A DNA stretch of 64,000 bases, from assembly GCF_932294415.1 (NCBI RefSeq), contig NC_065541.1, forward strand, positions 48,772,290 to 48,836,289. The letters are read 5' to 3'. The DNA is from Quercus robur (Eukaryota; Streptophyta; Magnoliopsida; Fagales; Fagaceae). The position numbers were made by a program, and so were the translations under genes. Shown one piece after another: positions 36,006 to 48,695 of the stretch (the first letter of the stretch is position 1; every line of letters starts with the position of its first letter). A model generated the notes under the pieces. The model ran no database searches. It was not told the origin of the DNA and saw only the letters and a program-made list of their open reading frames with translations.

Positions 36006-37054
36006 AAAAAAAAAAGTTTAGGCAATATTTTATTGAAATTATTTTACTAATTTAGTGATTTACATTAATGTGAAAAATTAAATTCAATAATTTATTTATT
36101 GTCATATAGGCTTAATGGTTGTGATTTCTTGATTAGGCAACAAGCTTTTACAATTTTTTTCCTTGTGTACATCTTGACCCACTCCTCATTGAATGAGAAA
36201 TAAAATTTACCATTTTTGTTTACATCAGCAATAGGCTTAGTTTGGAAATATACTTTCCAATAAGAAACAAGATCCTTGATATAATTAGGACCGAAATAAA
36301 ATCTTTTTTAAACAAAAAAAATTGACTTTCACTATGGAAAATATTATTGTTAGAGTTATTCCTTTTTTGTAAATTCCAATTATTTTATTATCATTTTAAC
36401 CTTCATTTGGATGGAAAGTATTGTCATTAGAAAATTATGCTATCAAAAAAAAAAAAAAAAAGCACAAATTCACAGATGAAAGAGGGAGCAGATGAGATCC
36501 TCCCCAAACTCCAACCCTCTCACAAACACACACACAGATCCACAGTTGTGAAGCACTTCTATATAGAAAAGTGAAGTTATATGCACTTTTCCTCTTATAA
36601 GCTTAGTCAAATTCAATTTATTCTTAACCATAGTTTCACTTGTTTGATACATTAGTTGTTGTTGTTGTTGTTGTTGTGTGTCTTTTTCTTTTTTTTTTAA
36701 AGATCAGTTGGGTTGAGTTGGACCCGAAACCAACCCGAACCCAAGGCAGACCCAAATATTGGACCCGAGCCCGACCCAAGCATCCATTCAATCCGTCCAA
36801 GACCCTTCGGGCCGAGTCGGGTCAGTCAGGTGGGCCAGGTTGGCCGAGTCTATGCTCAGCCCTACCTTATCACACTCACTTCGCGTGCGATGATACTTTT
36901 TTATATTTTTTATAGTGTCATAATTTTTCATTCATTCCAATTTGAGGTTTACATGTTTTCTTATTATATTACGTATTTAGAACTATTAATACAACCAAGA
37001 ATGTCATAAGACTAACTTCAAAAAATGAACAAATATTACATGTTTATTTTGTAG
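36006..37054. other. Intergenic DNA, no gene seen
   Basis: The stretch has a (TTG)n run near 36656-36675 and a CCCGA-rich patch at 36710-36860. The overlapping open frames across that patch (36640-37009) are proline/arginine-rich translations of the repeat, not genes. Confidence 0.4.
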
Positions 37055-37322
37055 CAAAAAAAAAAAAAAAAAAACCTGTGTTTTTATTTTATATATATAA
37101 TTTTTTATTTTGAGAATCTAATTTATAAATGGATAAAGCAATTTGAAAATCAAGAGGAGAGTGGCATATTTTTTAGGCAATTTTTTAGTAGGAGTTAGAG
37201 TTGTATTTTTACCGAATTGTCCTTTAGTTTTGTCTCTACTTAAACATAAGGGTGTAGGGGCATTTTTGAACCAAATAAATGAGGACTCCAAACATGAGAA
37301 ATTCCTTAAATAATAATATAGA
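37055..37322 (-). mobile_element. Helitron copy, truncated at its 3' end
   Basis: On the minus strand it starts A|TCTATATTATTATTTAAGG at 37322. It then follows the same order of words as the copies at 59076 and 59793: CCTCATTT, AAAAATGCCC, TTTAAGTAGAGA, TTGCCTAAAAAAT and ACTTTATC-like. It fades into a poly-T tract without the 3' hairpin and CTAG. Confidence 0.6.
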
Positions 37323-37625
37323 TGATACATAATAATCATTCATGTTATTTTTTTATCTCCTTATTTAAACTATTAATATATATATATATATATATATAAT
37401 TTTATATGGTAATAACTTGTTTGGATGAACTTATTCTCCAACTTATTAGATTTATGTACAATTTTGTTTTTAAAGCATTTACGTAGAAATTATTTTGCAA
37501 TAAAATAAGTAAATGAAAATAAGTTCAACCAAACACACATTTATCGTGATGAAAATGCTAACCTTCCTTTGTTTGATAAGGTCATTAAGAAGAATGTTCC
37601 GAAATACAAAACCATATGGTATATA

Positions 37626-38057
37626 TGTAGGATTATATCTCCTTAAAGAGAATTTTATGTGGCCTACATTTGAGTGAAGAAGAAACTCATGTCTTAAGTT
37701 TTTTATTTCATGTCTTAAGTTTCCTGTTTGTGAAAGTTACATGTTAGGTGTAACATCCTTTAGTAACTCTCAATTGGTATAACCTCTTTGGTTAATAAAA
37801 CAACATGAAATTAAAATTTTTATGCTCCTTGATGGAAGGAGAGTTATGAAAATTTTCATCTAAAAGGGTCCCTAGTCTAGCCTATATATATAGCCCGTGT
37901 TTCCATCAAAAGGATATGTGTGAGGTATAAGCCATAGACTAGAAGACCCTTTTATGTACACTATCATCATATAGTGATTCTTCTTTTCTCCAATCATTTA
38001 AACAACTATGGCTAGAGTTATGTTTATTTTATTCCGCAACTATAAATTTATCTTACA
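37626..38057 (+). repeat. 5' LTR of the outer Copia element (432 bp)
   Basis: It aligns with 56509-56919 along its whole length. The main length difference is a repeated CATGTCTTAAGTTT word near 37688-37722. A TATA-like CCTATATATATAG lies at about 37880-37892. Confidence 0.92.
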
Positions 38058-38725
38058 TTTTGTATCAGAGCCTCCTTCATGATATGTTGTTTAGTAATTT
38101 TTCATACATAGGTTTTTTCTATGATTTGGCTAAATTTCTAATGCATATATGGATTTAAGGATATAAGGTATTTGCATTGCATATTCTTTTGTACTTGGAC
38201 CTTTCAGCTAAATTAACTAATCCATCAAAATCTGTCCTTTTAGCTAATGTCAGCAAACCCAGTTTTAAGAGGCATGGAATAATGTTAAGTTTTATGCCAT
38301 GTATCTCATGTATGGGTTATAGCATATAGTGTTGAAGCTTATTGTTGAAATAGTTTGGGCTGGATGGCTTTAATATGGGATAGTTTTTGGATATAGGTGA
38401 CTATCTATGGAAAATTATTCCTTTTGCATTTGGCATTGGCTGAATGTTTCTATGGAGATCATGTTTGGTTTTTCAAATTTAAGCTTCGCATGAAAGTGGA
38501 CATCTTTCATGATAAATTTGCATATAGATTATTATGTTTTTTTGATAGAAATAAAACATTTGTTTGGGCTAGTAGAACTTATACTGTGACTTACATATAG
38601 TGTGCAATGATTTTATAAAGTTTGTGACTATATATGAAAATTTGATCATTACATAGTTAAAATTTATGATATTTTTTAGTGTATTTACAGTTTCTTACAC
38701 TTATCTTGTCTTTAAATATCATTTT

Positions 38726-39545
38726 ATGGATGAACCACCCATCCCCACGAAATCAAGTGCACCAAATGATAAACTTAACTATAAACGGTGGGAGTGATCT
38801 AATCACTTAAGTTTAATGTTCATAAAATCCCATCTAAATAAAAACATTAGAAGTTCTATCCCTGAATGTTATAAGGTTAAGGATTTTATGAAAGCCATTG
38901 AAGAATAGTTCATAAGATATGATAAGGCTTTGGCAAGCATCTAGATGAAAAGGTTTTCAAGTAAAACTTTTGACTATTCTAAGAATGTGCGTGAGCACAT
39001 TATGGAAATGAGGGACATGGTTGCTCAACTTAAGTCCCTAGAAGTTGAGATTTTTGAGTCATTCCTAGTCCATTTCATATTGAATTCTCCCCCCTCTGTG
39101 TTCAAGAGGAAGAGAGATTAAAACATGAGAAGGTTGAAATTGGCTACTCATGTTAAGAGAAATGCTAGGAAGAGCAAGAATGCCTTGCAAGTGAAGAAAA
39201 AACACATAAAGCATAATGACAATAAAAAATAGAAAAATAAAAAAAAACCAAGTGTTTTTTTCTGCAAGAAAGAAGGGCATATGAAGAAAGACTACCTAAA
39301 ATACAAGAAATGACTCGAAAAGAAAGGTAATCTCATATCTTTAGTGTGCCATGAATCATTTTTTGTTAAAACTCCAAATAATACATGGTGGATTGACTTT
39401 GGTTCCACAATTCACATTGTCAATTGTATATAGGGTTTTCTAAATCTAAGGAAGCCGGAAGGAAATGAACAATGCATCTATTCAGGAAATTAGATGTGTT
39501 CAAAAGTTAAAGGAGTTGGGACTTTTTGTCTAATTTTAAAAACTC
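38726..39545 (+). pseudogene. Decayed Copia gag and protease start
   Basis: Starting at MDEPPIPTKSSAPND, the frame is broken by many stops. It still shows a UBN2-type gag (HIMEMRDMVAQLKSLE), a damaged zinc knuckle (CKKEGHMKKDY) and the protease entry WWIDFGSTIHIVN, where the usual active-site DSG reads DFG. The homology stops at GVGTFCLILKT, exactly where the CACTA-like sequence begins. Confidence 0.85.
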
Positions 39546-41104
39546 ATTACCAAACACGCGGGTTATAGCTGCGTTTTATTTTAGCTGCGTTTGCAAAAAA
39601 ACGCGGCTATAGCCGCATTTTAAGTAAACGCGGCTTAAAGTATTCAACAATAGCCGCGTGTTTAAAACACGGCTATAGAATACGTCTATAGTCGCGTTTT
39701 TAGGTGTTTATAGCCGCATTTTTTGGTTACAACCTATTGCCACATTTTAAACACGTGGCTATAGGATAGGGGTGTGCAAAACTTCACCAGAGCTGACCCA
39801 ACCGACCAGTGCCGACGACACCGTCTCGACTATAGCGCCAACCGAATGAGCCGAGGCCAGCATTCGGACTTCGCCCTCTGTTCCGATGCCGATGCGGTGA
39901 AATCATCAGATTGAGAAATCCGAAACCAAGACTATGCCAAACCAAACCAATACAAGATCTGTAGTTTTGTTTTTTTTTTATTTTTTTTTTTATTTTTTTA
40001 TGAAGCTGATAAAACGACATCGTATGTACTATGTATGGGTGTTATAATAAAATCAAAACGATGCGTTTTATGCTAGGTTTTCAGATTCTCAGAGTATATA
40101 AGTTCATATTTGTCTCAGAGTATCTTTTAACTCTCTCTCTCGCTCTCAGTCTTGAGTCTCGCCTGACACAAAACAACGGTAAGCTTCTTCAAGTTTTCAG
40201 TTTTGTTTGTCTTCCTGTTTTACTGTTCCAACTCCAAGTAGCTGCTTACAGTTACATATATAAATATAATATTATATTAAGGTTGGATGCTTACAAAGTT
40301 ACATATATAATATTAAGTATTAACTAGTAACTATTAAGGTTGGTTGTAGCCTGTTTGTAGCTACTTACGTATATAATATTATATATAGACGGATGCTTAC
40401 ATATATAATAATATAATATTAACTATTAAGGTTGGCTCATTTGACTGTTTGTATTGTAGCTGCTTACATATATAATAACAATATTATATATACATGGAAT
40501 ACATGGATGCTTACATATATAATATTAAGGTTGGCTGTTTGATTAAGGTTGTGATTTACTGATTTTTATATAAGACTTTAATAGTGGACTGTAAACTGCT
40601 GGAAAGACTATTATATTATATGGTCTAATAAGTATCCTGTTAGCCCCCCCAAAAAATAATATAATATAAAATAACTATGTTATTAGTCTTAGTTGTTACT
40701 TTAGTAAGTTTATAGTAACTGTTAGTCTACTAAGTACTAATCTTTTTTTTCTTCTTCAGCATTTTAATTTTTGAGGGAGATAGAGATTGAGAGAGTTCAC
40801 GCTTTCAATCATTCACGGAGAGGTAATCACTAATCACTCACTATATTCAGCATTTTGATTTTAAATTTTTAGTACTTAGTAACAACTGCTTTAAGTTTAT
40901 ATTACATATAATTAGCTTTTATTTTATATTTATATTGGGAACAATATAATAAATCCCTTGTTAATATTAGTGACATGAATTGTTGAATAATGACTAATGA
41001 TTGTTAATTTGTTAGTTTGTTATTATTGTAACTAAATTGATTAATTATATTTTGAAATTGTTGTGAAACTTTGTTTTTTTGTTGGTTGGAGATTTTTTTA
41101 TTAG

Positions 41105-42292
41105 ATGGATGTCGATGCTCCACCTGGATTTGGTGCACCTGGGGACCTTAACCCACCTCCTCCTAGTCCTGGTAGTGCTAACCCTAACCCACCTGAACCT
41201 GCAGCACCTATTGGACTTGGTGCATCACTTCCCCCACTATCACCTAAACAAGATGGTAAGGACCCGTCTATAGTATGGCAGTACTTCATTAAGTTGGTTT
41301 TGATCCCAATAATCCTAGGTCTCAATGCAAGTACTGTAAAAATCAATATAAATGTCATGGTAAGAACAATGGTACTTCAGGCATGTTGCAACACATGAAA
41401 GTGTATAAGAAGTGGCCTTTTCCTTGTAATGATAAGCAAAAAACTTTGTCTTTTCAAGCTAAGAGAGAAGGGGAAAGTGGTTCAAATGTGTTAGTGGTTG
41501 CAAATTATAGTGAAGAAAGGATAAGGTTGGCATTGGCAAGGATGATTGTCATTGATGAATTGCCTTTTAAATTTGTGGAGCATCAAGGTTTTCAAGAATT
41601 TATGAAAATAGTTGAGCCTAGGTTTCCCATTCCTCATCGCATTACCATTGCAAGGGCTTGTATGAAGATTTATTCTAGTGAGGTGGATGTTTTGAGAAGG
41701 GCTTTTTTGGGGCAACGGGTTTGTGTGACAATGGATACTTGGACATCCATACAAAACTTGAACTACATGGTAGTCACTGCACACTTCATTGATGGGGATT
41801 GGACTTACCAAAAGAAAATCTTGAACTTTTTCCCTATAACTAATCACAAAGGAGACACCATAGGTAGAGCGGTTGAGTCATGTTTGTTGAAGTGGGGTAT
41901 AGACCGGTTGTTTACAATTATGGCGGACAATGCTAGTTCTAATGAAGTGGCAATTGATTATGTGAAGAAGAAAACAAAAGAAAGAGATAGTAGTATATTG
42001 GGTGGTGAGTTCATGCATATGCGTTGTTGTGCGCATATCTTGAATTTGATAGTGCAAAGTGGGTTGAAGTCCATTCATGAATCAAGCCAAAGTTCGGAAT
42101 GCGGTGCGATATGTGAGAGCCTCTCCCGCAAGGTTTGAGAAGTTTCAAGAATGTGTCAAAAATGAGAAAATCAAAGCCAAATGTTTGTTGTCCCTTGTGT
42201 GCCAACAAGGTGGAATTCCACTTATCTCATGTTATATTGTGCTTTGAAATTTGTGAGAGCATTTGATTGGTTGGAAGAGGAGGATGAGCATT
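41105..42292 (+). pseudogene. hAT transposase, N-terminal half (BED finger and catalytic core), frameshifted
   Basis: The frame begins at ATG 41105 (MDVDAPPGFGAPGD), just after an AG acceptor, with a proline-rich N-terminus. A frameshift near 41292-41310 moves it into the BED finger (CKYCKNQYKCHG...MLQHMKV). The RNase-H-like core follows with MDTWTSIQNLNYMVVTAHF and MADNASSNEVA, which carry the expected acidic residues. A second frameshift near 42087 precedes NAVRYVRASPARFEKF and PTRWNSTYLMLYCALKF. The frame then runs into the retrotransposon at DEHYK. The relatives are plant RICESLEEPER/DAYSLEEPER-type transposases. Confidence 0.88.
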
Positions 42293-42297
42293 ATAAA

Positions 42298-43128
42298 TGA
42301 TAGTTTTTAGACTCCTAAAACAATTGATTAAACCTAGGTAATTAGCCAAGTTGTTACTTAATCCAATTAAACAAGTTTAGGTTATCACAATATAAAAGAT
42401 CAAATCATGCAAAGCAGCGGAAAATAAATAATATAAGATATGATCACCCAGGAAACCAAACCGGTAAAAACCTGGGGAGGATTTGACCTGACTATCCTCA
42501 AGGTAAACTTGAATCCACTATCTTGAAAGAATCGAAGTTCATACAATAAGACTTACAAGCCCCCACGCTCGACTTCTTATTGCTACCAACCAGTAGAACT
42601 TATTGACACGACCACGTGCAAGCTCCGAATCCACGAACTCCTTCTTTCTTGGATTCACCACCAGCTACAAGCACGGGTGCTTGTGTTTTCTTTAAGCTTC
42701 AATGGCAGCAACTGAATTGATCATCAAGGCGTAGATAAATCTTCTCCTTGAAAACCCTAAGTTTGTGTAAAGGAAAACTCCTCTAAATCTCACAAGAGAT
42801 TTACACAAACCGCAAATATGAGCAACACTAAAACGTGGCTAGGGTTTGCCTTTTATACTTAGGACAAATAAGAAACCCTAAAAACGTTTTAAAACACTTA
42901 GGGCTGAGTTGGACAAATTTGCAGAAAAACATTCTGCCCGAGCTTCGATCGATCGAGCCAGGCCAAAAGGCACAATCCTTTCCTGCTTTAACTCGATTCC
43001 AACTTTACATAGACGTACAACTTTGAGCTAGACTTGAACACTTCTAAACACATTGTTTTGATCATGGTTTGCCAACAATACAAATTAGAGTTCTAAATAC
43101 ATATAATCCTAAACTTTAGAACCTAACA
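42298..43128 (-). repeat. 3' LTR of the pol-less element (831 bp)
   Basis: The plus-strand reading is TGATAGTTTTTAGACTCC to AGAACCTAACA. It has one TCGATCGATCGA block near 42945, where the other LTR has two. This accounts for part of the 31 bp length difference and looks like loss of one repeat copy. The polypurine tract lies just to its right (43129-43140). Confidence 0.92.
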
Positions 43129-43664
43129 AACTCCCCCTTTGGCAATCTGTGACAAAACACAACTAGAAACTCAAAGTTTACAAAATAAAAAGCCCTTTAC
43201 AAAATAATGCTCATAAAACAAATTTAATCCTAACTACTATCCATCAGTTGCAAGTGTAGACAGCAGCTCAATTGAATCAACCTGTATATTTCCTAAAACA
43301 CTAAACAAAATGCATAACTGCATGTGTGGAAACAATACAAGTAAACAAAATAACTTCTTGATTTCAAACAACACACAAATAAAGACATACATTAATGAAT
43401 AACTCATAAATATAAACCAATAAGTAGTTTGAAACAAGAAACATATAAAGTACCAACAAAACAAAAAACACCCCCTAACAAGAATATCCCATCAAAAACA
43501 AGGTAAGAGTTAAAAATGTTAAGTACAAAGTGAAGCACCTAGATACAATCTAAACTCCACAAGCTCCAACCAAAAACAAATAAACTCCCCCTGAAAACAA
43601 AAACTCTAAAAAGTACTCCCCCTTTTTGTGACGGAATGCCAAAGGGCAAACAAGATATCCATCA

Positions 43665-44737
43665 TCAAAAGGGAAATGGTCTAAACTGCGCCAACTCCGC
43701 ACACAAGGCATGGATCTCATTGAGCATGTCTACCAAAATCTGTCCTTGAACCGCCTGAACGGTCAAGACATGATCCAACGTGCGACGAATGTCTGAATCA
43801 TCTGAAGCAGTCGGTGGAGGAACATCAGCATCAACAACAGCACCTGATGTCTCAGCAGCAGTTGTACCTGTAGAAGTGGGAGGAGGGGGAACACTACTAA
43901 AGGACGCACCTCTAGGACGAGAAGGAGCAACTCTCAACTGAGCAGCCCTTTGACGAAGAAAGGTGGCACCTATTGGAGCAATCACATGAACAGGCTCACT
44001 AGACGGAAAACCATCTAAACCTAAGAAGAGAAAATCCTATGAATGAAAATAGGATGAATCAGCGCATGCCCTACGGCAGAACTCCTATGAACCTCGTTCA
44101 AAGAACGAAGGAACAAGTGAGGAAAACTGATAGACGCTCCAGAAACAAAGGCATACAAAAACATACATCGCTCTAAAGGGATGATGTGGAAGTGAGAGAT
44201 AGGCCACAAGGAATGACACGCTATCTCAAAGAAAAGATAGGCCGTCTCGGTAAGCTCAGCGGATGTGATCCGAGGATCAGAACCCCACTGGATAGATGAC
44301 CCAGTGATGTAAGACATGACAACATCTAATGAGGGTGACTCATCATAGGGATAGTCAGCATCCCGAACAACCGACACCCCAAGAGCCTCAGCCACTACCC
44401 GAGGGGTAATGGTGAACTCTACACCTCGTATCCAACTCCTAACACAGGTGTGGGAATCATAGATGTGGCAAGAGAGGTTCGAGAAGAACTCGCTAATCAG
44501 GGCGGTCGAGGGTGGATGATCTATCTCTAAGAGAGGCAACCAACCTCTAGACTCAAAATTGGCCCGAATGGCTGGATCAAGCTCATCTAAGACCATAGCT
44601 CGCTCAACCCAAATCTTACGCTTACGGTTCAAAGTCTCATAGGCCTCACAACACTTCTTATTCCTAAACTCCTCAACCCTAGAGGGAGACATAGAGGAAG
44701 TGGAAGGGGTCCTATTGGCTCTAGTTTTCCTAGGCAT
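43665..44737 (-). pseudogene. Second ORF of the pol-less element, plant retroelement-associated protein, one frameshift
   Basis: From MPRKTRANRTPSTSSMSPSR (44737) the frame runs to a stop at 44021. A one-base shift near 44030 leads into the continuation FLGLDGFPSSEPVHVIAPIG and on to 43665, together about 350 residues. The central part has RGWLPLLEIDHP, EFFSNLSCHIYD and WIRGVEFTITPRVVAEALG. That pattern is like the domain often labelled putative plant transposon protein. The C-terminal part is proline/threonine-rich and then helical (LDHVLTVQAVQGQILVDMLN). It sits where Sireviruses may carry an env-like ORF. I do not know its function, and the family assignment is from memory of motif style. 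Confidence 0.6.
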
Positions 44738-46732
44738 GGTGCTAAGTTAAGGACCAACACACAGAGAGAAAAAAAACAAAACCAAGGGCAGACTGCAAGT
44801 TAGCACAAAAACAGAATATAGAATAAAAATCTATATGATGCATGAACAAGTTAAATGACATGATGCATGTTCTAATGCAGTGAATTAAGTCTAAAAGGTT
44901 CAAATTTACAAAATTGGCTTTGAATAATAAGGTTTTAACACAAAAACCCCAAAAATTTGGAAAACTACTTGATCAATTTGAAAAATATTGACGAATTGAT
45001 CATTACACATGATAGAATAACAAAAATAATGACCAAATACATCAATTTGATAAGCCAATTTCATCAATTTAACCCAATTAGACAAAATTCCAAATTCGAA
45101 TCAAATTCAAAACCCTAGAATTTCCAATTTTTCAAAAATCACAAAATTGATCAAATTAAACTATAAGGAACATCATTATAGCATCATAAAACAAAAACCC
45201 ATTGATCAATTTCACCAAAATAGGTTCGAATCATCAAAAACCCCAATATTTTGAAAGTGCCGAAAATATCCATTATAATGCATGAAATCAGGAAATAAAA
45301 TGGAAAAGGAAGGGCAAAAAGGACTTACCGGCCTTCAAGGACAAAAACCTTGCAAAAATCTTGAAGGAAAACGACAAAAAATTTAATGGTGGAGCCTAGA
45401 GCCAACGCAGAGAGAGAGAAAAGTTGAAAACTATTTGAAAAAGTGACTTTGAAAAAGTCCAATCTGTCTTTTTAAAAAACTTGATTCACGAGTTTCGATC
45501 GATCAAAAATCAACCTCGATCGATCGAAATAGACAGAGACTCTCTCTCTTAAATTTAAAAATTTTCGATCGATCGAAAAACAGAATGGATCGATCGAAAT
45601 AGGCAGAGGCTCACCATATTTTTGAGGAAAAAAAAAAACACAATTTTTGAAAAACAATTTGATTTAACTCAAAGCATTGAAATTTAAGAACAAAAATGCA
45701 TGAGTATGGGATGATATGATTTTCAAAACAAGAATTTTAAGCCCAAAGTCCCAAAAACAAAATTTCTTGCATTCTCCACAAATTTTCAAGCAACAAATTA
45801 ATTTTGCACAAAATTCAAAGTATTTGCAAAACTTGGTTGGTCAGACCATAAACACACACAATAACATGTACAAAGTTTAGGAAAAAGTAACTCGTGTAGT
45901 GTGTACAACTAGCAAAAACTTGAGATACATGTGAGGTGATATGTGAATAGCAATCAATCACAAAGTCTACAAAATTCATCACAAAGAATTTAAAAGAGAC
46001 TATCACCTAAAGAGTTACATCATATAACTCCCACATCTCCTAGATCATAAGCTTACAATCATGTAAGTTTCTTGTATTTATGTCTCATAATATACATACC
46101 AATTTTAAGTTATGTGAGTTTGGCATCAAGCCTAATAGTACACACCAATTTTGATTTTAAGAATTAAGCAATTTAACCCGAGGCTTCACCTTATGTTCTT
46201 TTGGTGCATGTGCTACACTTTCTCGAGCACAAAATCTTATGATATGCACTAAGGTGTTCATGATTGGCTAGTGAACAGTGGTGAGATGGTTATTTATGCC
46301 TTTCTCTAAAAGTTCAAGTCAAACATTTAAAAACATGTGACTTCAAAATTAAGACATAGTAATAAAAAACCATAAACATCTTTCCCACACAACATGCACT
46401 ATAAAACTTCAACTAGTAAAGTGCAATAAATAAACTCATCAAAGCTAAACAAGGTACAAAAGACATGCTATGTGAAAATAAATTAACCAACCTTGTTCTC
46501 AAAAACCAAGAAGAATAGTGTAAAACAAAATGTGCTTCCTTTTTCTTCTTTTATTTTTTTATTTTTTATTTTATTAAAAATAAAAAACACCTAGAATGAA
46601 ATGCATGAATGTTATGCTATGCAAATCCTAGAAACAAAAAACAAAAAAAAAAAAAAAAAAAAAAAAAAAACCAAAGAACAATGGTCACAAACAAAGGATA
46701 GAGCAATGAAGCACAAGGACCGTCAGAAAGAC
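44738..46732 (-). mobile_element. Non-coding spacer of the pol-less element, where pol would be expected
   Basis: No Copia protease, integrase, RT or RNase H motif is readable on either strand. TCGATCGATCGA palindromes occur four times at 45495-45600, and an A/T homopolymer run at about 46640-46670. The AT-rich text looks like untranslated DNA, not a decayed polymerase. Confidence 0.7.
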
Positions 46733-48637
46733 TCAGTTAGGTCGAGTCTTTTGCATCCAAAACCTTTTAGATGCACCACGAGCATTAGAGTTCTTATTCA
46801 CATGAGAATGATTACCAACTCCAGGATTGGAATAAAGGTTTAAAGCCTTTACCAAATCACCAATAAGTACCATAGGATCAAGTACTTGAGGCACAGGTAC
46901 TTTTGGTTTGTTTGCTCTCTTAGCAGCTTGCAGCTTGTAGCAGTTTGGACGGATATGTCCAAACTTTCCACAAAAGTGACAAACCCATGCAGGCTTATCA
47001 TGTGTCTTGTCCTTAGATAGGGTAGGCTTCTTAGACTTAGATTCTTTCAGATCAACCCAAATCTTCCTAGATGATGAACCTTCTAAGGGTTTAACAACCT
47101 CACTCACAGGGGGTTTGACAGTTTCACTCACTATCTCACTCACTGAAGGTTCAGAAGAAGAAGATGAAGGAACAAACTTTGTGGAATGGGGAGCAGACAC
47201 ATAGATGCTATCAACATAACCTGATCCAGTTTTGTCAGAAGAAAACTTTTGAACACTCAGCATTTGATCAAATTTAGAACTAGCAGATCTAGCAACAGAT
47301 AAATCAAGTTCCAAAGATTTAACTTTATCAAGCAAAAGCATATTTTCAGTTTTCACATTGTTCAAAAGATCATTAGTATCAAACAATTTAACAAGCAAAT
47401 TTTTCTTTTCAAGCTCAAGAGATTCAATTTTCTTCAGGCCAAGTTCAACATTCATAGCATCTTTTGCAGCAACTTTGCAAAGTTTATTATAGGCCTCTTG
47501 AAGATCTGCATTTTCAGAGAGTTCCCCATCAGAAGGGTTCTCTTCAACATATATGCTCTCATCAACTACAGCAGTAGCGGTGAAAGTAATGAAGTTTCCA
47601 TCCTCATCACAATCAGACTCATTATCAGAAACTTCACCATCACTAAGGTTTACAGCCATAGCCTTACCCTTAGACTTCAAATAGGTTGGACATTCAAATT
47701 TCATGTGTCCATACCCTTGACATCCAAAACACTGAGAGCCCAAGAAATTATTGGAAGATTGACCTACTCTTTCTCTAGGTTTATCATTGTTGTTAACCTT
47801 AGTGGGATCATGCTTCCTAAAATTTCTAGGTTCAGCAGTGTTTGTGCCTCTTGCCTTTCTATTACTATTCCTGAGAAAGTTTCTAAAGTTCTTGACAAGA
47901 TAGACAATCTCTGTAGCAGAGAGCTCATCATCAAATCCACCACCTTCAACATCATCAAATCCACCACCTTCAACATCATCAACTGACTTAAGAGTCATTG
48001 ATTTGGATTTGGTAGTTTTGGGTAGATCCAACTCATAGGATTGAAGAGATCCTACAAGTTCATCAACAGGGATAGAGTCCACATCCTTGCTTTTAGTAAT
48101 GACAGTCACCTTGGGTCTAAAGTCTTCAGTCAAAGATCTAAGAATCTTCCTAACAATTTTAGGTTGATCATAGATTTCACCAAAGTTAAAAACAGAATTA
48201 ACAATATCATTCAATTTAGCATAGAATTCATCAAAAGATTCATCATCAGATATCCTAATACTTTCAAATTTAGAAGTCAATTGCTGCAATTTATTTATTT
48301 TGACAACCTTTATGCCTTCATGCACAATCTGGAGGATATTCCAAGCATTATGAGCGATCTCAATATTAGAGATTCTCTTAAATTCCTCCATAGAAACAGC
48401 GTTAAAAATCGCATTCATAGCCTTGCTATTAAACGAAGTTGTTTCTTTTTTAGAAGTTTTCCACTCACTAACAGGAGTAGTGGGCTTCTCCCATCCGTAT
48501 TCAACGGAGTTCCACACCCTCTCATCAATGGATTTCAGGAATGCTTTCATCCTTACTTTCCAGTAAGCATAATTATTCCCATCAAAGTGAGGAGAAATAA
48601 CTAGAGAGTGTCCGTGTTCCATGACAACAGGGGTCAA
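46733..48637 (-). CDS. Gag of the pol-less Sirevirus-like element, 634 residues, intact
   Basis: The frame is uninterrupted from MTPVVMEHGHSLVISP to a stop at 46733. The N-terminal third is a UBN2/Copia-type capsid region: HFDGNNYAYWKVRMKAFL, then AWNILQIVHEG and ISDDESFDEFYAKL. A first zinc knuckle CFGCQGYGHMKFEC lies near residue 310 and a second, CHFCGKFGHIRPNC, near residue 550. Between them is a long coiled-coil-like stretch (LQEAYNKLCKVAAKD, ESLELEKKNLLVKLFD). A short in-frame duplication DDVEGGGF occurs twice. Long gags with coiled coils are typical of Sireviruses. It starts about 45 bases after the primer-binding site. Intactness inside a dead stack points to recent insertion. Confidence 0.9.
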   Translation of the reverse strand: MTPVVMEHGHSLVISPHFDGNNYAYWKVRMKAFLKSIDERVWNSVEYGWEKPTTPVSEWKTSKKETTSFNSKAMNAIFNAVSMEEFKRISNIEIAHNAWNILQIVHEGIKVVKINKLQQLTSKFESIRISDDESFDEFYAKLNDIVNSVFNFGEIYDQPKIVRKILRSLTEDFRPKVTVITKSKDVDSIPVDELVGSLQSYELDLPKTTKSKSMTLKSVDDVEGGGFDDVEGGGFDDELSATEIVYLVKNFRNFLRNSNRKARGTNTAEPRNFRKHDPTKVNNNDKPRERVGQSSNNFLGSQCFGCQGYGHMKFECPTYLKSKGKAMAVNLSDGEVSDNESDCDEDGNFITFTATAVVDESIYVEENPSDGELSENADLQEAYNKLCKVAAKDAMNVELGLKKIESLELEKKNLLVKLFDTNDLLNNVKTENMLLLDKVKSLELDLSVARSASSKFDQMLSVQKFSSDKTGSGYVDSIYVSAPHSTKFVPSSSSSEPSVSEIVSETVKPPVSEVVKPLEGSSSRKIWVDLKESKSKKPTLSKDKTHDKPAWVCHFCGKFGHIRPNCYKLQAAKRANKPKVPVPQVLDPMVLIGDLVKALNLYSNPGVGNHSHVNKNSNARGASKRFWMQKTRPN

Positions 48638-48695
48638 GGATCAGCTCAGTGATCAATGGATCAACAACAAAAGAGCTACATGCTTTGATACCACT

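Noticed and set aside
35070-36860. GGGTCGGGT / CCCGACCC words as telomere-like or regulatory repeats
   Set aside because: Not the plant telomere unit TTTAGGG and not regularly spaced; more like transposon subterminal sequence.
36640-37009. Proline/arginine-rich overlapping frames
   Set aside because: Two frames over the same CCCGA-rich repeat; no domain, no splice context.
47498-48604. Plus-strand frames opposite the gag (162 and 187 residues)
   Set aside because: Antisense shadows of an intact gag with zinc knuckles.
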